This document shows, one piece after another, positions 1 to 8,813 of a DNA stretch of 64,000 nucleotides (position 1 is its first letter; every line of letters starts with the position of its first letter). The translations under genes were made by a program, and so were the position numbers. The DNA comes from Streptomyces sp. NBC_00335 (GTDB lineage: Bacteria; Actinomycetota; Actinomycetes; Streptomycetales; Streptomycetaceae). The notes beneath the pieces were generated by a model. The model was not told the origin of the DNA. It did no database searches and saw nothing but the letters and a program-made list of their open reading frames with translations. The stretch spans positions 434,001 to 498,000 of the forward strand of contig NZ_CP108006.1 of the NCBI RefSeq assembly GCF_036127095.1, in the 5' to 3' direction.

Positions 1-2960
1 GGGGTGACGCCGAGCTCGGCCAGCAGCGGGTGGAACGGTTCCATGAGGTGCCGGGAAGCCTCCATGCCGATGACCTCCAGTTCCGCCTCCAGCTCCTCGC
101 CGACGGTCATCGCGGGAAGGCCGCTGTCTCCGGCGGCGGGGGTGGTGACAGGGGTGAGGAGGAGCTGGTCGGGGATGCTGCCGGCGCGGTGCTGCCGGTG
201 GAGCTCGTCGATCTGCAGGAGCAGGTCGCGGCGGGCCGCGCCCGGGGCGAGGGTGGCGAAGGCACCGACCCGGGCGAGGCGGTCGGCGATCGGCTGGGAG
301 GGCCGGGCGCGGGCCCAGAAGTCGGCGAGGTCCGTGTACGGCCGGCCCTCCTGGATGCGTGCGGACTGGTCGTCGGTGATGCCGTGGACATCGGCCAGCG
401 ACATGCGCAGGCCGAGACGGCCGTCCGCGAGCCGCTCGGTTCGGTACTGGGCGGCGGAGTGCTGGACGTCGAGCGGCAGGATCGGCACGCCGCGGCGCCG
501 GGCGTCGGCCAGTACCAGCCGCTTCGGATACATGCCGGGGTCGTGTTCGAGGAGTCCGGCGTAGAACGGCGCCGCGTAGTGCGCCTTCAGCCAGGCGGAC
601 TGCAGGGTGGGCAGGGCGAACGCCACGCCGTGGGAGCGGGCGAACCCGTAGCTCCCCATGTTCTCCAGCATCCGCCAGACCTCGTCGATCACCTTCTGTT
701 CGTAGCCGGCCCCGGCTGCCCGCTGCCGGTACCAGGTCTGGAGTTTGGGCAGGCGTTCGGGTCTGGCCAGGGCGCGCCGGGCCTCCTCGCCCATGGCCAG
801 GTCGGTGCGGGTCATCGTCGCGAACAGACCGATGACCTGCTCGTTGAAGATGACCACGCCGTAGGTGGAGCGCAGCCAGGGCTCCAGGTCCGGGTGGGGG
901 TAGGTGACGGGCTTCTTGCCGTGCCGGCCCAGGAGGAACGGGCGGATCATGTCCGCCTGGACCGGGCCCGGGCGGAACAGCGAGATCTCGGCGACCAGAT
1001 CGGCGAAGGTCTCCGGCTGGAGCCGGCCGAGCAGGTCCTTCTGGCCGGGGGATTCCAGCTGGAAGACGCCCAGCGATTCGCCCTCGCGCAGCAGCTCGTA
1101 GGCGGCCGGGTCGGTCAGCGGTACCTGGGTGCGGTCGTCCAGGTCGATCCGCTCGCCGGTGGTGCGCTCGATCTCCCGCACCGCGTACGCCATCGAGCTC
1201 TGCATCCGCACGCCGAGGACGTCGAGCTTGAGGAGTCCGAGGCCATCGCCTTCCACGTCCTCCTTGTCGAAGACCGTGGCGGGGAAACCCTCGGTGGCGG
1301 TGGGGACGACGGGGGTGCGCTGCAGCAGGGTCGCGTCGGAGAGGATGACGCCGCACGGGTGCATGGCGCTGCCCCGGGGCAGCGCGTCCAGTCCCTCGAC
1401 CAGCTCCCACAGCCGTCCGTACCGGTCTGCGCCGGCGGCGACCTGTCGCAGCTCCGGGAGTTCGCGCAGTGCGGTGCGGGCCGAGCGGGCGGCGATGTGC
1501 GGGAAGGCCTTGGCCAGGCGTCCGACCTCGTCCGGGGGCAGGCCGAGTGCGAGGCCGGCGTCGCGGATCGCCCACCGCACCCGATAGGTCTCGGGCATCG
1601 ACAAGGTGCAGACCCGGTCCGTACCGAACCGGTCCATGATCTTGCGGTAGACCTCCAGGCGCCGGGCGGACTCCACGTCGATGTCGATGTCCGGCAGTGT
1701 GCGGCGGCGCAGGTTCAGGAACCTCTCCATGATCAGCTCGTGGTCGAGGGGGTTGGCGAAGGAGACGCCGAGCAGGTGGACGACCAGGCTGCCCGCGCCC
1801 GAGCCCCTTGCCTGCACCCGGATCCCGAGGTCTCGTACGTCGTCGACGACCTTGGAAACGGTCAGGAAGTACGTCGGCCAGCCGAGGGTCTGGATGACCC
1901 GTAGCTCCTCTTCCAGGCGGGTGCGCATCGTGGCGGAACGGTCGTAGCCGTGGCGGACCATCGCCGCCTCGCACCGCAGGCGCAGGATCCGGGCCGAGGT
2001 ACCGGGGGCCGCGCCGATGACGTGCTCCTCGGGGAAGTGCACGCGACCGATCCCCAGGTCGGACTGCGGGTCGAGGCGGCAGTCCGCGGCGGTACGGGCC
2101 GTGGTGGCCAGCAGGTGTTCGGCCCCGCCGTGCTCCTGACCGGCCGCGCGGGCCACCTCCTCGGCGAGCTCGGCCATCTCGGCGGCGCCCTTCAGCCAGC
2201 GCTCCCCGTTGCAGGTCCGGCCGGGCTGGATCGTAGTGAGCAAACGCGCGGAGTCCAGGACGTCGGCGATCGGTGCCTGTTCCCGGTTCGCGTAGCGGAC
2301 CGCGTTGGTGAGGACGGGGAGCACGTCCAGTTCGGCCGCCAGACCGACGGTACGGGCGGCCAGGCGAAGGGAGCCGGGTCCGGTGCCGGTGCGCCGGTGG
2401 TGCACGGCTTCCAGCCGCAGGTGCTGCCCGTAGACCTCGCGCCAGGGGGCCAGAAGCAGGGTGGCGCGGTCCGGGCGGCCGGCGGCGAGCGCCAGCACCG
2501 GCTCGGAGGCCGGGCCGAGCAGCGCGGTCAGTCCCTCGGCGTGCCGCTGGATCGCGTCCCAGGGGGCGATCGGCTGGCCGCCGCCGGCCTGCGCGCGGGC
2601 TGCCCACGCGGCGGTGATCAGCGCACAGAGGTTGGCCCATCCGGTGCGGTCCCGGGCCAGCAGCGTGATCCGCGGTGCGGTGTCGGCAACGAAGGCGCCG
2701 CCCCGGGCGGGGGTGCGGCCTTTCGGCGGCTCCGCCCCTGCCGGATGCATGAGCGGGACCGCGAGATCGACACCGAACACCGGCCGGACCCCGGCTTTCG
2801 CGCAGGCCCGTGCGAACCGGACCGCTCCGGCCACGGTGTCACGATCGGTGAGAGCCAGTGCCGCAAGGTTTTGCGCGGCCGCCTGCTCGACCAGCCGGCC
2901 GGGCAGCGAGGCGCCGTAGCGCACCGAGTAACCGGAGGCTACGTGCAGGTGCGGGAACAC
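1..2960 (-). CDS. dnaE2: DNA polymerase III alpha subunit (DnaE2-like), 3' end outside the window
   Basis: Replicative-type C-family DNA polymerase, probably the error-prone translesion paralogue. About 986 codons are visible; the C-terminus lies beyond base 1. The protein opens with a PHP domain (HLHVASGYS) whose second metal motif reads ALTDRDT where active PHP domains usually have TDH, so this exonuclease-like site looks degenerate. The catalytic motif LPDIDIDVES (around 1676-1700) has the expected Asp residues. Further on come LGVFQLES, SLFRPGP, FNEQVIGL and GSYGFARSHGVAFA, all characteristic of bacterial DnaE. The GTG start at 2960 is chosen because GGAGG lies 8 bases upstream and the homologous reading begins there. 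The compact N-terminus and LexA-like box favour DnaE2 over the essential DnaE1; partner imuB genes are not in view. Confidence 0.85.
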   Translation of the reverse strand, partial: MFPHLHVASGYSVRYGASLPGRLVEQAAAQNLAALALTDRDTVAGAVRFARACAKAGVRPVFGVDLAVPLMHPAGAEPPKGRTPARGGAFVADTAPRITLLARDRTGWANLCALITAAWAARAQAGGGQPIAPWDAIQRHAEGLTALLGPASEPVLALAAGRPDRATLLLAPWREVYGQHLRLEAVHHRRTGTGPGSLRLAARTVGLAAELDVLPVLTNAVRYANREQAPIADVLDSARLLTTIQPGRTCNGERWLKGAAEMAELAEEVARAAGQEHGGAEHLLATTARTAADCRLDPQSDLGIGRVHFPEEHVIGAAPGTSARILRLRCEAAMVRHGYDRSATMRTRLEEELRVIQTLGWPTYFLTVSKVVDDVRDLGIRVQARGSGAGSLVVHLLGVSFANPLDHELIMERFLNLRRRTLPDIDIDVESARRLEVYRKIMDRFGTDRVCTLSMPETYRVRWAIRDAGLALGLPPDEVGRLAKAFPHIAARSARTALRELPELRQVAAGADRYGRLWELVEGLDALPRGSAMHPCGVILSDATLLQRTPVVPTATEGFPATVFDKEDVEGDGLGLLKLDVLGVRMQSSMAYAVREIERTTGERIDLDDRTQVPLTDPAAYELLREGESLGVFQLESPGQKDLLGRLQPETFADLVAEISLFRPGPVQADMIRPFLLGRHGKKPVTYPHPDLEPWLRSTYGVVIFNEQVIGLFATMTRTDLAMGEEARRALARPERLPKLQTWYRQRAAGAGYEQKVIDEVWRMLENMGSYGFARSHGVAFALPTLQSAWLKAHYAAPFYAGLLEHDPGMYPKRLVLADARRRGVPILPLDVQHSAAQYRTERLADGRLGLRMSLADVHGITDDQSARIQEGRPYTDLADFWARARPSQPIADRLARVGAFATLAPGAARRDLLLQIDELHRQHRAGSIPDQLLLTPVTTPAAGDSGLPAMTVGEELEAELEVIGMEASRHLMEPFHPLLAELGVT

Positions 2961-3041
2961 CCGAACCACCTCCAGCTCTTGCGGTCAGCCCCCATTCGTT
3001 GACACCCGGCTCCCTCCGGTCCTTCCAGCATAGACGGTATT

Positions 3042-3055
3042 CGATAGCTTGTTCG
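3042..3055 (-). promoter_or_regulatory. Candidate LexA/SOS box upstream of dnaE2-like gene
   Basis: The sequence CGATAGCTTGTTCG resembles the actinobacterial LexA box CGAAC-N4-GTTCG: the right half is perfect and the left half matches 3 of 5. It lies about 80 bases upstream of the GTG start. A second AT-rich patch at 3203-3221 carries two direct TCGAAC copies spaced 11 bases apart. SOS control would fit a translesion polymerase; this is inferred from the motif alone. Confidence 0.4.
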
Positions 3056-3357
3056 ACTCCCATTCGACACCCCACCCCGGGAGATCCCGCTGGTCACCCA
3101 CCCGGCCGCCCGCCGCCCACCGCCGGACCGGCCACCCATCACGACGGCCGCAGCCGACGCCCACCATCCCTTTCCAGCCACTCCGGCCGGATACGACCAC
3201 CGTATCGAACATAATTCGAACAGTGCGACTCCACTGTCGGCTCCACGATCACCTCGCTCGCCGCTCGGTCCTGCCCGCCCCCGCCGACTGGAGCACGGTC
3301 GGCCGCTAGGGGGAGGCGCCGCGTCGCCTCCAATCGAGCGCGTATCTGGCCGGACGG

Positions 3358-3401
3358 GCCAACTAAAACGCCCAGTCACAAGACTTGGCGTTCTAGTTGG
3401 C
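3358..3401. repeat. Island repeat hairpin, copies 1 and 2
   Basis: GCCAACTAAAACGCC (3358-3372) and GGCGTTCTAGTTGGC (3387-3401) are inverted copies matching at 14 of 15 positions, around a 14-base loop that begins CAGTCACA. A third direct copy, GCGTTCTAGTCGGC, is at 3430-3443. The same motif with CAGTCACA recurs at 8753-8788/11863-11880 and, more loosely, at 13506-13519 and 16591-16613. Confidence 0.75.
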
Positions 3402-3527
3402 GATTTCGCGTTGCACTTGGCCTCGGTGCGCGTTCTAGTCGGCCCGGCACGGCCGTTGTCGCAGGTGGCGGCTATGTTTCAGCTCGTCGTTACGGAGGCG
3501 AGCGGGAGCGGGGAGCGGGGAGCGGCA

Positions 3528-4826
3528 ATGATGGTTGAGGTGGGGTACGCCCGGGCGTGGGACCTGGGGGCTCGCGCCCCCTGGAGGCCGATATCCGTGG
3601 AGGAGGCCCGTGAGCGGGATGCCGCCGGGCTTCCGTATGTAGTGGTGTACCGGACTGAGGGCCGGGAGGCTCCGCTGGAGGTCAGGCTCGTCTCCTGGCG
3701 GGATCACTACGTCGGTCTGTGGGTGTACGACGCTCAGGGCCGCGGTACCTGCGAGCTCGACGTGCGCCTGCTGGACGACCCGACGCGGCTGTGGCCCCGG
3801 CGCAACGTCCGCTGGCACTACACCGGCCCAGAGATGACGGAATTCGACGAGGCCTGTCCGCGCATCACCGTGGAGCTCTTCCCGGGCGGGAGGGGCCGCC
3901 AAACGGAGCAGCCCCAGGGCGAGCGCGGGCGCATACACGTCACCGCGCCCAGGAGCCGCGATGACGAGCACTGGGTGGACCGGCCGGTCTTCGGGGAGTG
4001 GCCGCTGCTCTCGTCTCAGGTGCACGGGCTTACGGAGACGCCGGTCCTCGACGTCGCCGAGCCGACCGCGGCGGCCACCGACGGCAGCGGGCTCGCGCCC
4101 ACCACGTGCTGGTGTCCACCTCACCCGGCGCAGCCCGGACCGATCGGTGAGCTGTTCCGGCCCGGGGTACGCGTGACCGACGGATACCACCCCGAGATGA
4201 CGATTGTGGAGCCACGCCGCATCGGCACCCTGCGCGTGCCCAGCGGGCTGCTCGCAGTCTCCGGCCCGGACATCGACCACGGAGACGGCCCGCACATCAC
4301 AGTCTCCGTTCCGCCTGGGGAGTACGCCTTGGAGGAGGCTCGGGCCCGACACAGCTATCACTGCATGTGGGAGGGGAGCGAGGTCACCCGTACGGACACC
4401 ATGGCTGTCCGCGTACTCGTCAGCGAGGTCCCCGCTGTGACCTGGGAGATGGCGCTGAAGCCCGACGACGACCTCCGACTGTTCGTCGATGATCAGATCT
4501 CCGGTTTCGCCACAGACGGAGCCACCGGCTGCTTCGCCGATGCCGGGGCATGGGAACCCCTCCTCGCGCTCTTCGAGAAAGGCCTGATCCAGGGAGACCC
4601 TGACCTGGACCCGGACGTCTACGAGGACATCAACGACTCCATGTACCTCCTGCGGACCCGGGACCAGGCCACCGGCGGCGAACTGGCAGCCTTCGCGACG
4701 ACGGGGGACGGCACCTATCCCGTCTGGGTCGGCCGCACCGAAGCCGGCGAAGTGGCCGGGGTCGTAGTACTGGTGGATGGGATGCCCGAGCTGCTCCCGG
4801 ACGGCGGCGCCACCGTCGGCGCCTGA
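3528..4826 (+). CDS. DUF4241 domain-containing protein
   Basis: Predicted 432-aa cytoplasmic protein of unknown function. The C-terminal half (about residues 215-432) has DUF4241 features: a LRVPSGLLAVSGPD strand near its start, VSVPPGEYALE, and the closing block around GFATDGATGCFADAGAW. The N-terminal half contains short hydrophilic blocks (VVYRTEGREAPLEVRLVSW, RNVRWHYTG) and is not recognised. The ATG at 3528 is preferred over an in-frame ATG at 3411 because the earlier one lies inside the repeat region and a purine-rich GGGGAGCGG precedes 3528. DUF4241 proteins often sit among SUKH-type immunity proteins, which fits this island, but an immunity role here is speculative. Confidence 0.8.
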   Translation: MMVEVGYARAWDLGARAPWRPISVEEARERDAAGLPYVVVYRTEGREAPLEVRLVSWRDHYVGLWVYDAQGRGTCELDVRLLDDPTRLWPRRNVRWHYTGPEMTEFDEACPRITVELFPGGRGRQTEQPQGERGRIHVTAPRSRDDEHWVDRPVFGEWPLLSSQVHGLTETPVLDVAEPTAAATDGSGLAPTTCWCPPHPAQPGPIGELFRPGVRVTDGYHPEMTIVEPRRIGTLRVPSGLLAVSGPDIDHGDGPHITVSVPPGEYALEEARARHSYHCMWEGSEVTRTDTMAVRVLVSEVPAVTWEMALKPDDDLRLFVDDQISGFATDGATGCFADAGAWEPLLALFEKGLIQGDPDLDPDVYEDINDSMYLLRTRDQATGGELAAFATTGDGTYPVWVGRTEAGEVAGVVVLVDGMPELLPDGGATVGA

Positions 4827-5150
4827 CCTGGCCACGCGGAGTCCAGGTGCCTGGCGGCCAGCAGGAGCCGCCTGACCAGCGCGCCGCGAAGGAGACCCCG
4901 CTCAGCACGCACATGGCCCTGATGAACAGGCAGGTCAGACGGGCGGCGCCCGCGGAGCGGCCGGAGCGTGGGCAGTTGGGCAGGGACGGGATGGTCGAGC
5001 CCTTCGCATGGTTGGGCCGCCCAGAGGCGCCGGGTGGGCTAGGGTCCTTCGTTTGGATCATCTGGTCGTTGAATAGGACCGCTGACTGGAGAAACGGCCG
5101 CGGCATCGATACCTGCGCCCAGGCTGCACAGGCTTCCCGGTGATGAGTGC
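4827..5150. other. Intergenic region containing an IS5-type terminal repeat
   Basis: No supported gene. Bases 5043-5060 (GGTCCTTCGTTTGGATCA) match at 14 of 18 positions the inverted end of the IS5-family element at 6969-6986, and both ends are flanked by CTAG. The rest is unremarkable GC-rich sequence. Confidence 0.6.
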
Positions 5151-6200
5151 TCACTGGATCAGTTCGATGTGCGGATGATCCGGGGACTCCGGGCACACGT
5201 GGAGCTGCAGGTCGTAGCCGCTTGCGATGACGATCATGGTGATGTTCCCCGGAGGGGTGCCGGGGAGGAGTGGTGTGGGATCGGCCCGCTCCTCCTCGGA
5301 GATCCAGCTCTCGTTGCCCGAGCTCCATTCGGTGCTCGCGATGGTGAGCAGCGGCACCGCCTCGGTGCCGCACTCGGAGCAGACCCGGGGCATGGGATCG
5401 GTGAGGCCCCAGCGAGTCCAGCCACCCGCCTTCCAGCCAGGAGCGGTGGACAGATGGTCCCCGTAGAACTCGTCCGGGGCTACCGCGTATGTGCTGTCCC
5501 ACGCTTCTCCGGCCGTCTCCCACCTGCTCAGGTCCCCCAGCTGCTCCTGCAGCTCCTTGCTCAACTCCATGGAATTGGGGTACTCGGTGACCTGCTCCGG
5601 CGCGAGCAGGCACGGCTCCGGTAGGTAGCTTTCGAACTGGACCGCGGGCGGCTCGGGTGGTGCGTCGAGCACGTCCGTCACGGTCGCTGCAGTCCGCCAG
5701 AACAGTGCGGTGGTGGGGTGCTCCGAGTGATCGAAGGGGCACCAGAGGACTTGGAGTAGATCGGCCTCGGACTGCCCCGGCGGGCACAGCAGGGGGACAT
5801 CGCGCACGTACAACTGAGCAACAGGCACCATGGCGATTGGGCCCTCGGGCCACGGGCGGCCTGCCAGGAGCCGCTTCTCCGTCTCCAGCTCCTCGGGTGT
5901 GACCCAGGGCCCCTGCGGATCGCGGCCCCGCCGGCTCTCTGCTGCCGCCCGGCTACGACGCCATTCCCGTATGTCCTGCGGCGAGAGGATCCTGTTTCCT
6001 CCCCGCACGTGCGGTCCCTCGCAGTACGGCCACGGCTCGTCGGTGGGCCAGAGCAGTGGCCCACCGACGGAGCTGTCGTGCGGCGTGGGCGAACCGGGAA
6101 GGGGGTGCAGCCGGGTCGCCGTCCGTGCCAGGGGTGCCAGTTGGGGAAAGAGCCCCGTGACGTCGAGTGGCCGCGGCGGGGTGGTACGGATGGCGTTCAT
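5151..6200 (-). CDS. DUF1963 (YwqG-like) protein, paralogue A
   Basis: Predicted 349-aa soluble protein of unknown function. Blocks that fit the YwqG/DUF1963 fold are VGGPLLWPTDEPWP near residue 50, VPVAQLYVRDVPLLCPPGQ, LLQVLWCPFDH, APGWKAGGW and a cysteine pair in VCSECGTE. It ends with HPHIELIQ. It is clearly paralogous to the divergent gene at 7027-8097, sharing these blocks in the same order. The ATG at 6200 opens the conserved NAIRTTPPRP start; upstream in the same frame lies IS sequence, so longer starts were rejected. It lies between CTAG-flanked IS ends and may be IS-borne cargo. Confidence 0.75.
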   Translation of the reverse strand: MNAIRTTPPRPLDVTGLFPQLAPLARTATRLHPLPGSPTPHDSSVGGPLLWPTDEPWPYCEGPHVRGGNRILSPQDIREWRRSRAAAESRRGRDPQGPWVTPEELETEKRLLAGRPWPEGPIAMVPVAQLYVRDVPLLCPPGQSEADLLQVLWCPFDHSEHPTTALFWRTAATVTDVLDAPPEPPAVQFESYLPEPCLLAPEQVTEYPNSMELSKELQEQLGDLSRWETAGEAWDSTYAVAPDEFYGDHLSTAPGWKAGGWTRWGLTDPMPRVCSECGTEAVPLLTIASTEWSSGNESWISEEERADPTPLLPGTPPGNITMIVIASGYDLQLHVCPESPDHPHIELIQ

Positions 6201-6295
6201 AGCGGCGATGCTGCCAGCAGCCTCCGACAATGCGTGCGCCGGCCCACGTCCATGCGCCGGCCCACGTCCAACTGACACCAGGCAGCTTTCCCGGG

Positions 6296-6976
6296 TCAGT
6301 AGGCGGACCAAAGGAAGGTGCCTGCGATATGAAGTCCGGCCAGGTAGAGGGTCGCAGTGGTCGCGAATCGCGCGGGAGGAATACGCCTTGCCGGCGAGGA
6401 CTACGTCCGGCCTGGTCCGGGGCCGTCCACGGCGACGCGGAACACGCAGGCCAGCCATGGGGTCCACAAAGGCGGGTGCGTCCCCTGCCTGGCCGCCGGT
6501 CAGAACGAACGTAAGGGGACGGCAGCGGCCGTCGGCAGCAAGATGAATCTTCGTCGTCAGTCCACCGCGCGACCGGCCGATGGCGTGATCATCCGGCTCC
6601 ACTGCCAGAACCCCTTTTCGCGGGCCCCGGCGGCGTGCTGATGAGCGCGCACGATCGTGGAGTCCACCGAGACGGCCCAGTCCAGCTCCTCGTCGGCATC
6701 TGCCTGGGCCATCAGCGCGGTGAACACTCGCTCCCACGTGCCATCGACAGCCCACATCCGCAGGCGGTTATAGACGCCTCGCCAGTTCCCGTACTTCGCC
6801 GGCAGATGGACCCACTGCCCTCCCGTCCTGAATTTGAAGGCGATCGCGTCGATCACCTCACGGTGATCCCGCCAGCGGCCACCCCGCCTCGGGGTCCGGT
6901 CCGGAAGTAGCGGCTCGATCCGCGCCCACTGCACATCAGTCAATGACACGCCCGGCCCAACGTCCCACTGATCCAA
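6296..6976 (-). pseudogene. IS5-family transposase, internally deleted
   Basis: The N-terminal part (6976-6557) reads SLTDVQWARIEPLLPD, then VDSTIVRAHQHAAGAREKG with the first catalytic Asp. A second frame continues RGGLTTKIHLAADGRCRPL and the second Asp region (RPDVVLAGKAYSS). It is then joined abruptly to the normal C-terminus (LYLAGLHIAGTFLWSAY, stop at 6296-6298). The usual stretch between AYSSRAIR and this tail, with the catalytic Glu, is missing, so the enzyme should be inactive. The two-frame organisation itself is normal for this IS group. Confidence 0.8.
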
Positions 6977-7026
6977 ACGAAACTGCCTAGCCCCTGCTGT
7001 CGGTACCTGGTGACAAGATCACCAGC

Positions 7027-8097
7027 ATGAGTTTCGTACGCACTACTCCGCCGCGGCCTGTCGAGGTGGCAACGGTCTTCCCTCAGCTGGCGCCGCTGGC
7101 ACGCCCCGCGATACGGCTGCATCCCCGGCCGGGGTCGCCGTCGGTCAGGGACAGCTCGGTCGGCGGGCCATTGCTGTGGCCAGCAGAAGAGCCCTGGCCG
7201 CACTGCAAGGACGCGCACCTGCACGTGGACACCGGCTTCCGCCAGTCACCGACCGAAGTGCGGCTCGAGAGAGCCTTGCAGTACCGGCGGCGCCCTGATC
7301 TGGAGTCCACACTCACGCCCGAGGAGGAGGCGCTCAAGGAGCGCAACGCCGCGTGGCTTGCCGAACGGCTCAAAGCCGACCTTCCCGGTCCGGCGGATTG
7401 CCCGGTCCCGATGCTTTCCGTGGCTCAGCTGTTCCTGCGCGACGTACCCCTGTTGCGGCCGCCCGGGCAGGCTGATCTGCTTCAGATCCTCTGGTGCCCG
7501 TATGAGCACGATCCGGACTACAAGCCGGCGACCGCACTGTTCTGGCGGTCCGCCGCGGAGGTCGGCGACGTCCTCGCCGCACCACCGGAACCGTACGAGG
7601 CGGACTATCCGGGTTACGTTGCGGAGCCGTGCCTGCTCGCGCCAGAAGCGATCACGGAGTACCCCAACAGCCTGGACTTGAGCCCGGAGCTGCAGGAAAT
7701 GCTGGAGGACTGCAACAGGTGGCAGGCAGGCGGCGCCAACCTGGCCAGCTCCTACGCGGCGTATCCGCGCGACTTCTACTCCATCCATCTGGGCAACGCA
7801 CCCGGCTGGAAGGTCGGCGGCTGGCCCCCGTGGGGCCGCACCGACCCGTACCCCCGATACTGCGCCGTCTGCGAGGTACAGATGGTCCCGCTGCTGACGA
7901 TCGCTTCCTGGGAGTGGGACGGTGGTGATGGGCACAGCTGGGCGCCGCAGGAAGACCAGGCCGCTGCTACCAGTCCGCACTACGCAGGCCACTACCCCTC
8001 GCAGCCGACGGGGGTAGAAGTAGGCAGCACGGACAACATGCAGATCTACGTCTGCCCGACCTCCCCCGAGCATCCGCACACCGACTTGATCCAATGA
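7027..8097 (+). CDS. DUF1963 (YwqG-like) protein, paralogue B
   Basis: Predicted 356-aa soluble protein and close paralogue of the 5151-6200 gene, in the opposite direction across the IS. It shares SFVRTTPPRP, VGGPLLWPAEEPWP, LSVAQLFLRDVPLLRPPGQ, LLQILWCPYEH, APGWKVGGW and the terminal HPHTDLIQ. The ATG at 7027 lies 40 bases beyond the IS end, so the IS boundary sits in its leader. A cysteine pair (YCAVCEV) is kept, as in paralogue A. Function is unknown. Confidence 0.8.
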   Translation: MSFVRTTPPRPVEVATVFPQLAPLARPAIRLHPRPGSPSVRDSSVGGPLLWPAEEPWPHCKDAHLHVDTGFRQSPTEVRLERALQYRRRPDLESTLTPEEEALKERNAAWLAERLKADLPGPADCPVPMLSVAQLFLRDVPLLRPPGQADLLQILWCPYEHDPDYKPATALFWRSAAEVGDVLAAPPEPYEADYPGYVAEPCLLAPEAITEYPNSLDLSPELQEMLEDCNRWQAGGANLASSYAAYPRDFYSIHLGNAPGWKVGGWPPWGRTDPYPRYCAVCEVQMVPLLTIASWEWDGGDGHSWAPQEDQAAATSPHYAGHYPSQPTGVEVGSTDNMQIYVCPTSPEHPHTDLIQ

Positions 8098-8293
8098 GCT
8101 GTCCCAGTTGGCCTCACAACCCCGCTCACCCGTGACAGAAGGGCCGCCGAGTCGGAGTCGGAACATCCTGGAAGAACACGCAGGCGAGGCGATCGATGTC
8201 GCCAACCGGGAGGAACGCATCATGTGCGCGCGTTTCCACAGGCGAGAGGAAATGGAGGTGCTGCCCCCTGGCCTGCGCAGGCAGGATCTCCCC

Positions 8294-8745
8294 ATGTCGA
8301 CAGATGTCAGCGGAATGATCGAATGCCGGCCGGGAGCCCGCCTGTGGGGCCCTGACGACGAGGAATCCGTATGGGAGCCGGCATCGATCTCCTCCTCCTG
8401 AACATGGCCAACGCCTACGACGGCCTGGCCTGTCTTTTCGGAATCCGCAACCACTTCGGTTTCCGCCCCCTCGCGGAGGATCGCGGCTTTCCGGATGACG
8501 CCTCGGAGGGGCTGCGGCGGGAGTTCGCCGACTGTGGCGGCCCCCGCTAGGTGCACGGGACGACCTGGCTGACCTGGTCCGAGTTGGAGACCACGGACTG
8601 GCAGGAGACCGAGGCCTCGGGCACGCGAACCCGTGCCTCAGCCGCGGGGATCGACACCCACTGGGGCCCCGTCTGGAAGGTCATGCGCATCCTCAGCGAA
8701 ATCCACGGTGCCGAGAACGTACGCCTCGTCGCCTGGTTCCACTGA
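8294..8745 (+). pseudogene. Decayed small hypothetical gene with frameshift and amber codon
   Basis: A frame starting at 8294 reads STDVSGMIECRPGARLWG, then breaks. A second frame from 8371 continues LLLLNMANAYDGLACLFGIRNHFGFRPLAEDRG, hits an in-frame TAG at 8548-8550, and resumes without a gap as VHGTTWLTWSELETTDWQ to a stop at 8745. Its continuity across frameshift and stop fits one actinobacterial family of small proteins of unknown function (recalled, not searched). The segment between the WSELE block and the C-terminal VRLVAWFH block also seems short. It directly abuts the hairpin hit by the ISL3 element. Confidence 0.6.
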
Positions 8746-8752
8746 CTCGCGG

Positions 8753-8788
8753 CTGAGCGTCGTAGTTGGCCAGGCTGGCCAACTACGA
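8753..8788. repeat. Perfect 19-bp hairpin arm interrupted by ISL3 (island repeat copy)
   Basis: CTGAGCGTCGTAGTTGGCC (8753-8771), loop AGGCT, then GGCCAACTACGA (8777-8788), broken by the ISL3 insertion. It resumes beyond the element as CGCTCAG (11871-11877). With the element and one duplicated 8-mer removed, the arms are perfect 19-bp complements. It is followed by CAGTCACA at 11874-11881, as at the first copy. It could act as a bidirectional terminator for the gene ending at 8745. Confidence 0.85.
8781..8788. repeat. ISL3 target-site duplication, left copy
   Basis: AACTACGA immediately left of the element is repeated exactly at 11863-11870, immediately right of it. Eight bases is the usual ISL3-family duplication. 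Confidence 0.9.
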
Positions 8789-8813
8789 GGTTCTGACCGT
8801 TCTTCCGTGATGG

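Larger units (their letters stand above)
2961..3527. other. Intergenic region between dnaE2-like and DUF4241 genes
   Basis: No convincing gene is seen; several short open frames here lack plausible starts. The left part carries the LexA-like box. The right part (3358-3443) carries three copies of the island repeat, two of them arranged as a hairpin. The right half is less GC-rich than its surroundings. Confidence 0.6.
5043..6986 (-). mobile_element. IS5-family (IS427-like) element enclosing a DUF1963-like gene
   Basis: Inverted ends at 5043-5060 and 6969-6986 match at 14 of 18 bases and both are bordered by CTAG, the target usual for this IS group. Between them lie a decayed transposase and, downstream on the same strand, a complete DUF1963-like gene. 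A possible original inner end lies just after the transposase stop near 6275-6295 (AGGCAGCTTTCCC when read inwards), so a normal IS plus a solo end is the alternative. The cargo reading rests on the paired CTAG sites. Confidence 0.5.

Noticed and set aside
30..1904. Long plus-strand open frame opposite the polymerase gene
   Set aside because: It is the antisense shadow of the DnaE2-like gene, whose catalytic motifs read correctly on the minus strand.
3358..3443. Island repeats as integron attC sites
   Set aside because: No integrase gene, no conserved attC core (GTT), and the repeats do not follow each gene in one orientation.
4847..5143. 98-codon plus-strand frame
   Set aside because: No family resemblance, no ribosome-binding site, and it runs through the IS-type end.
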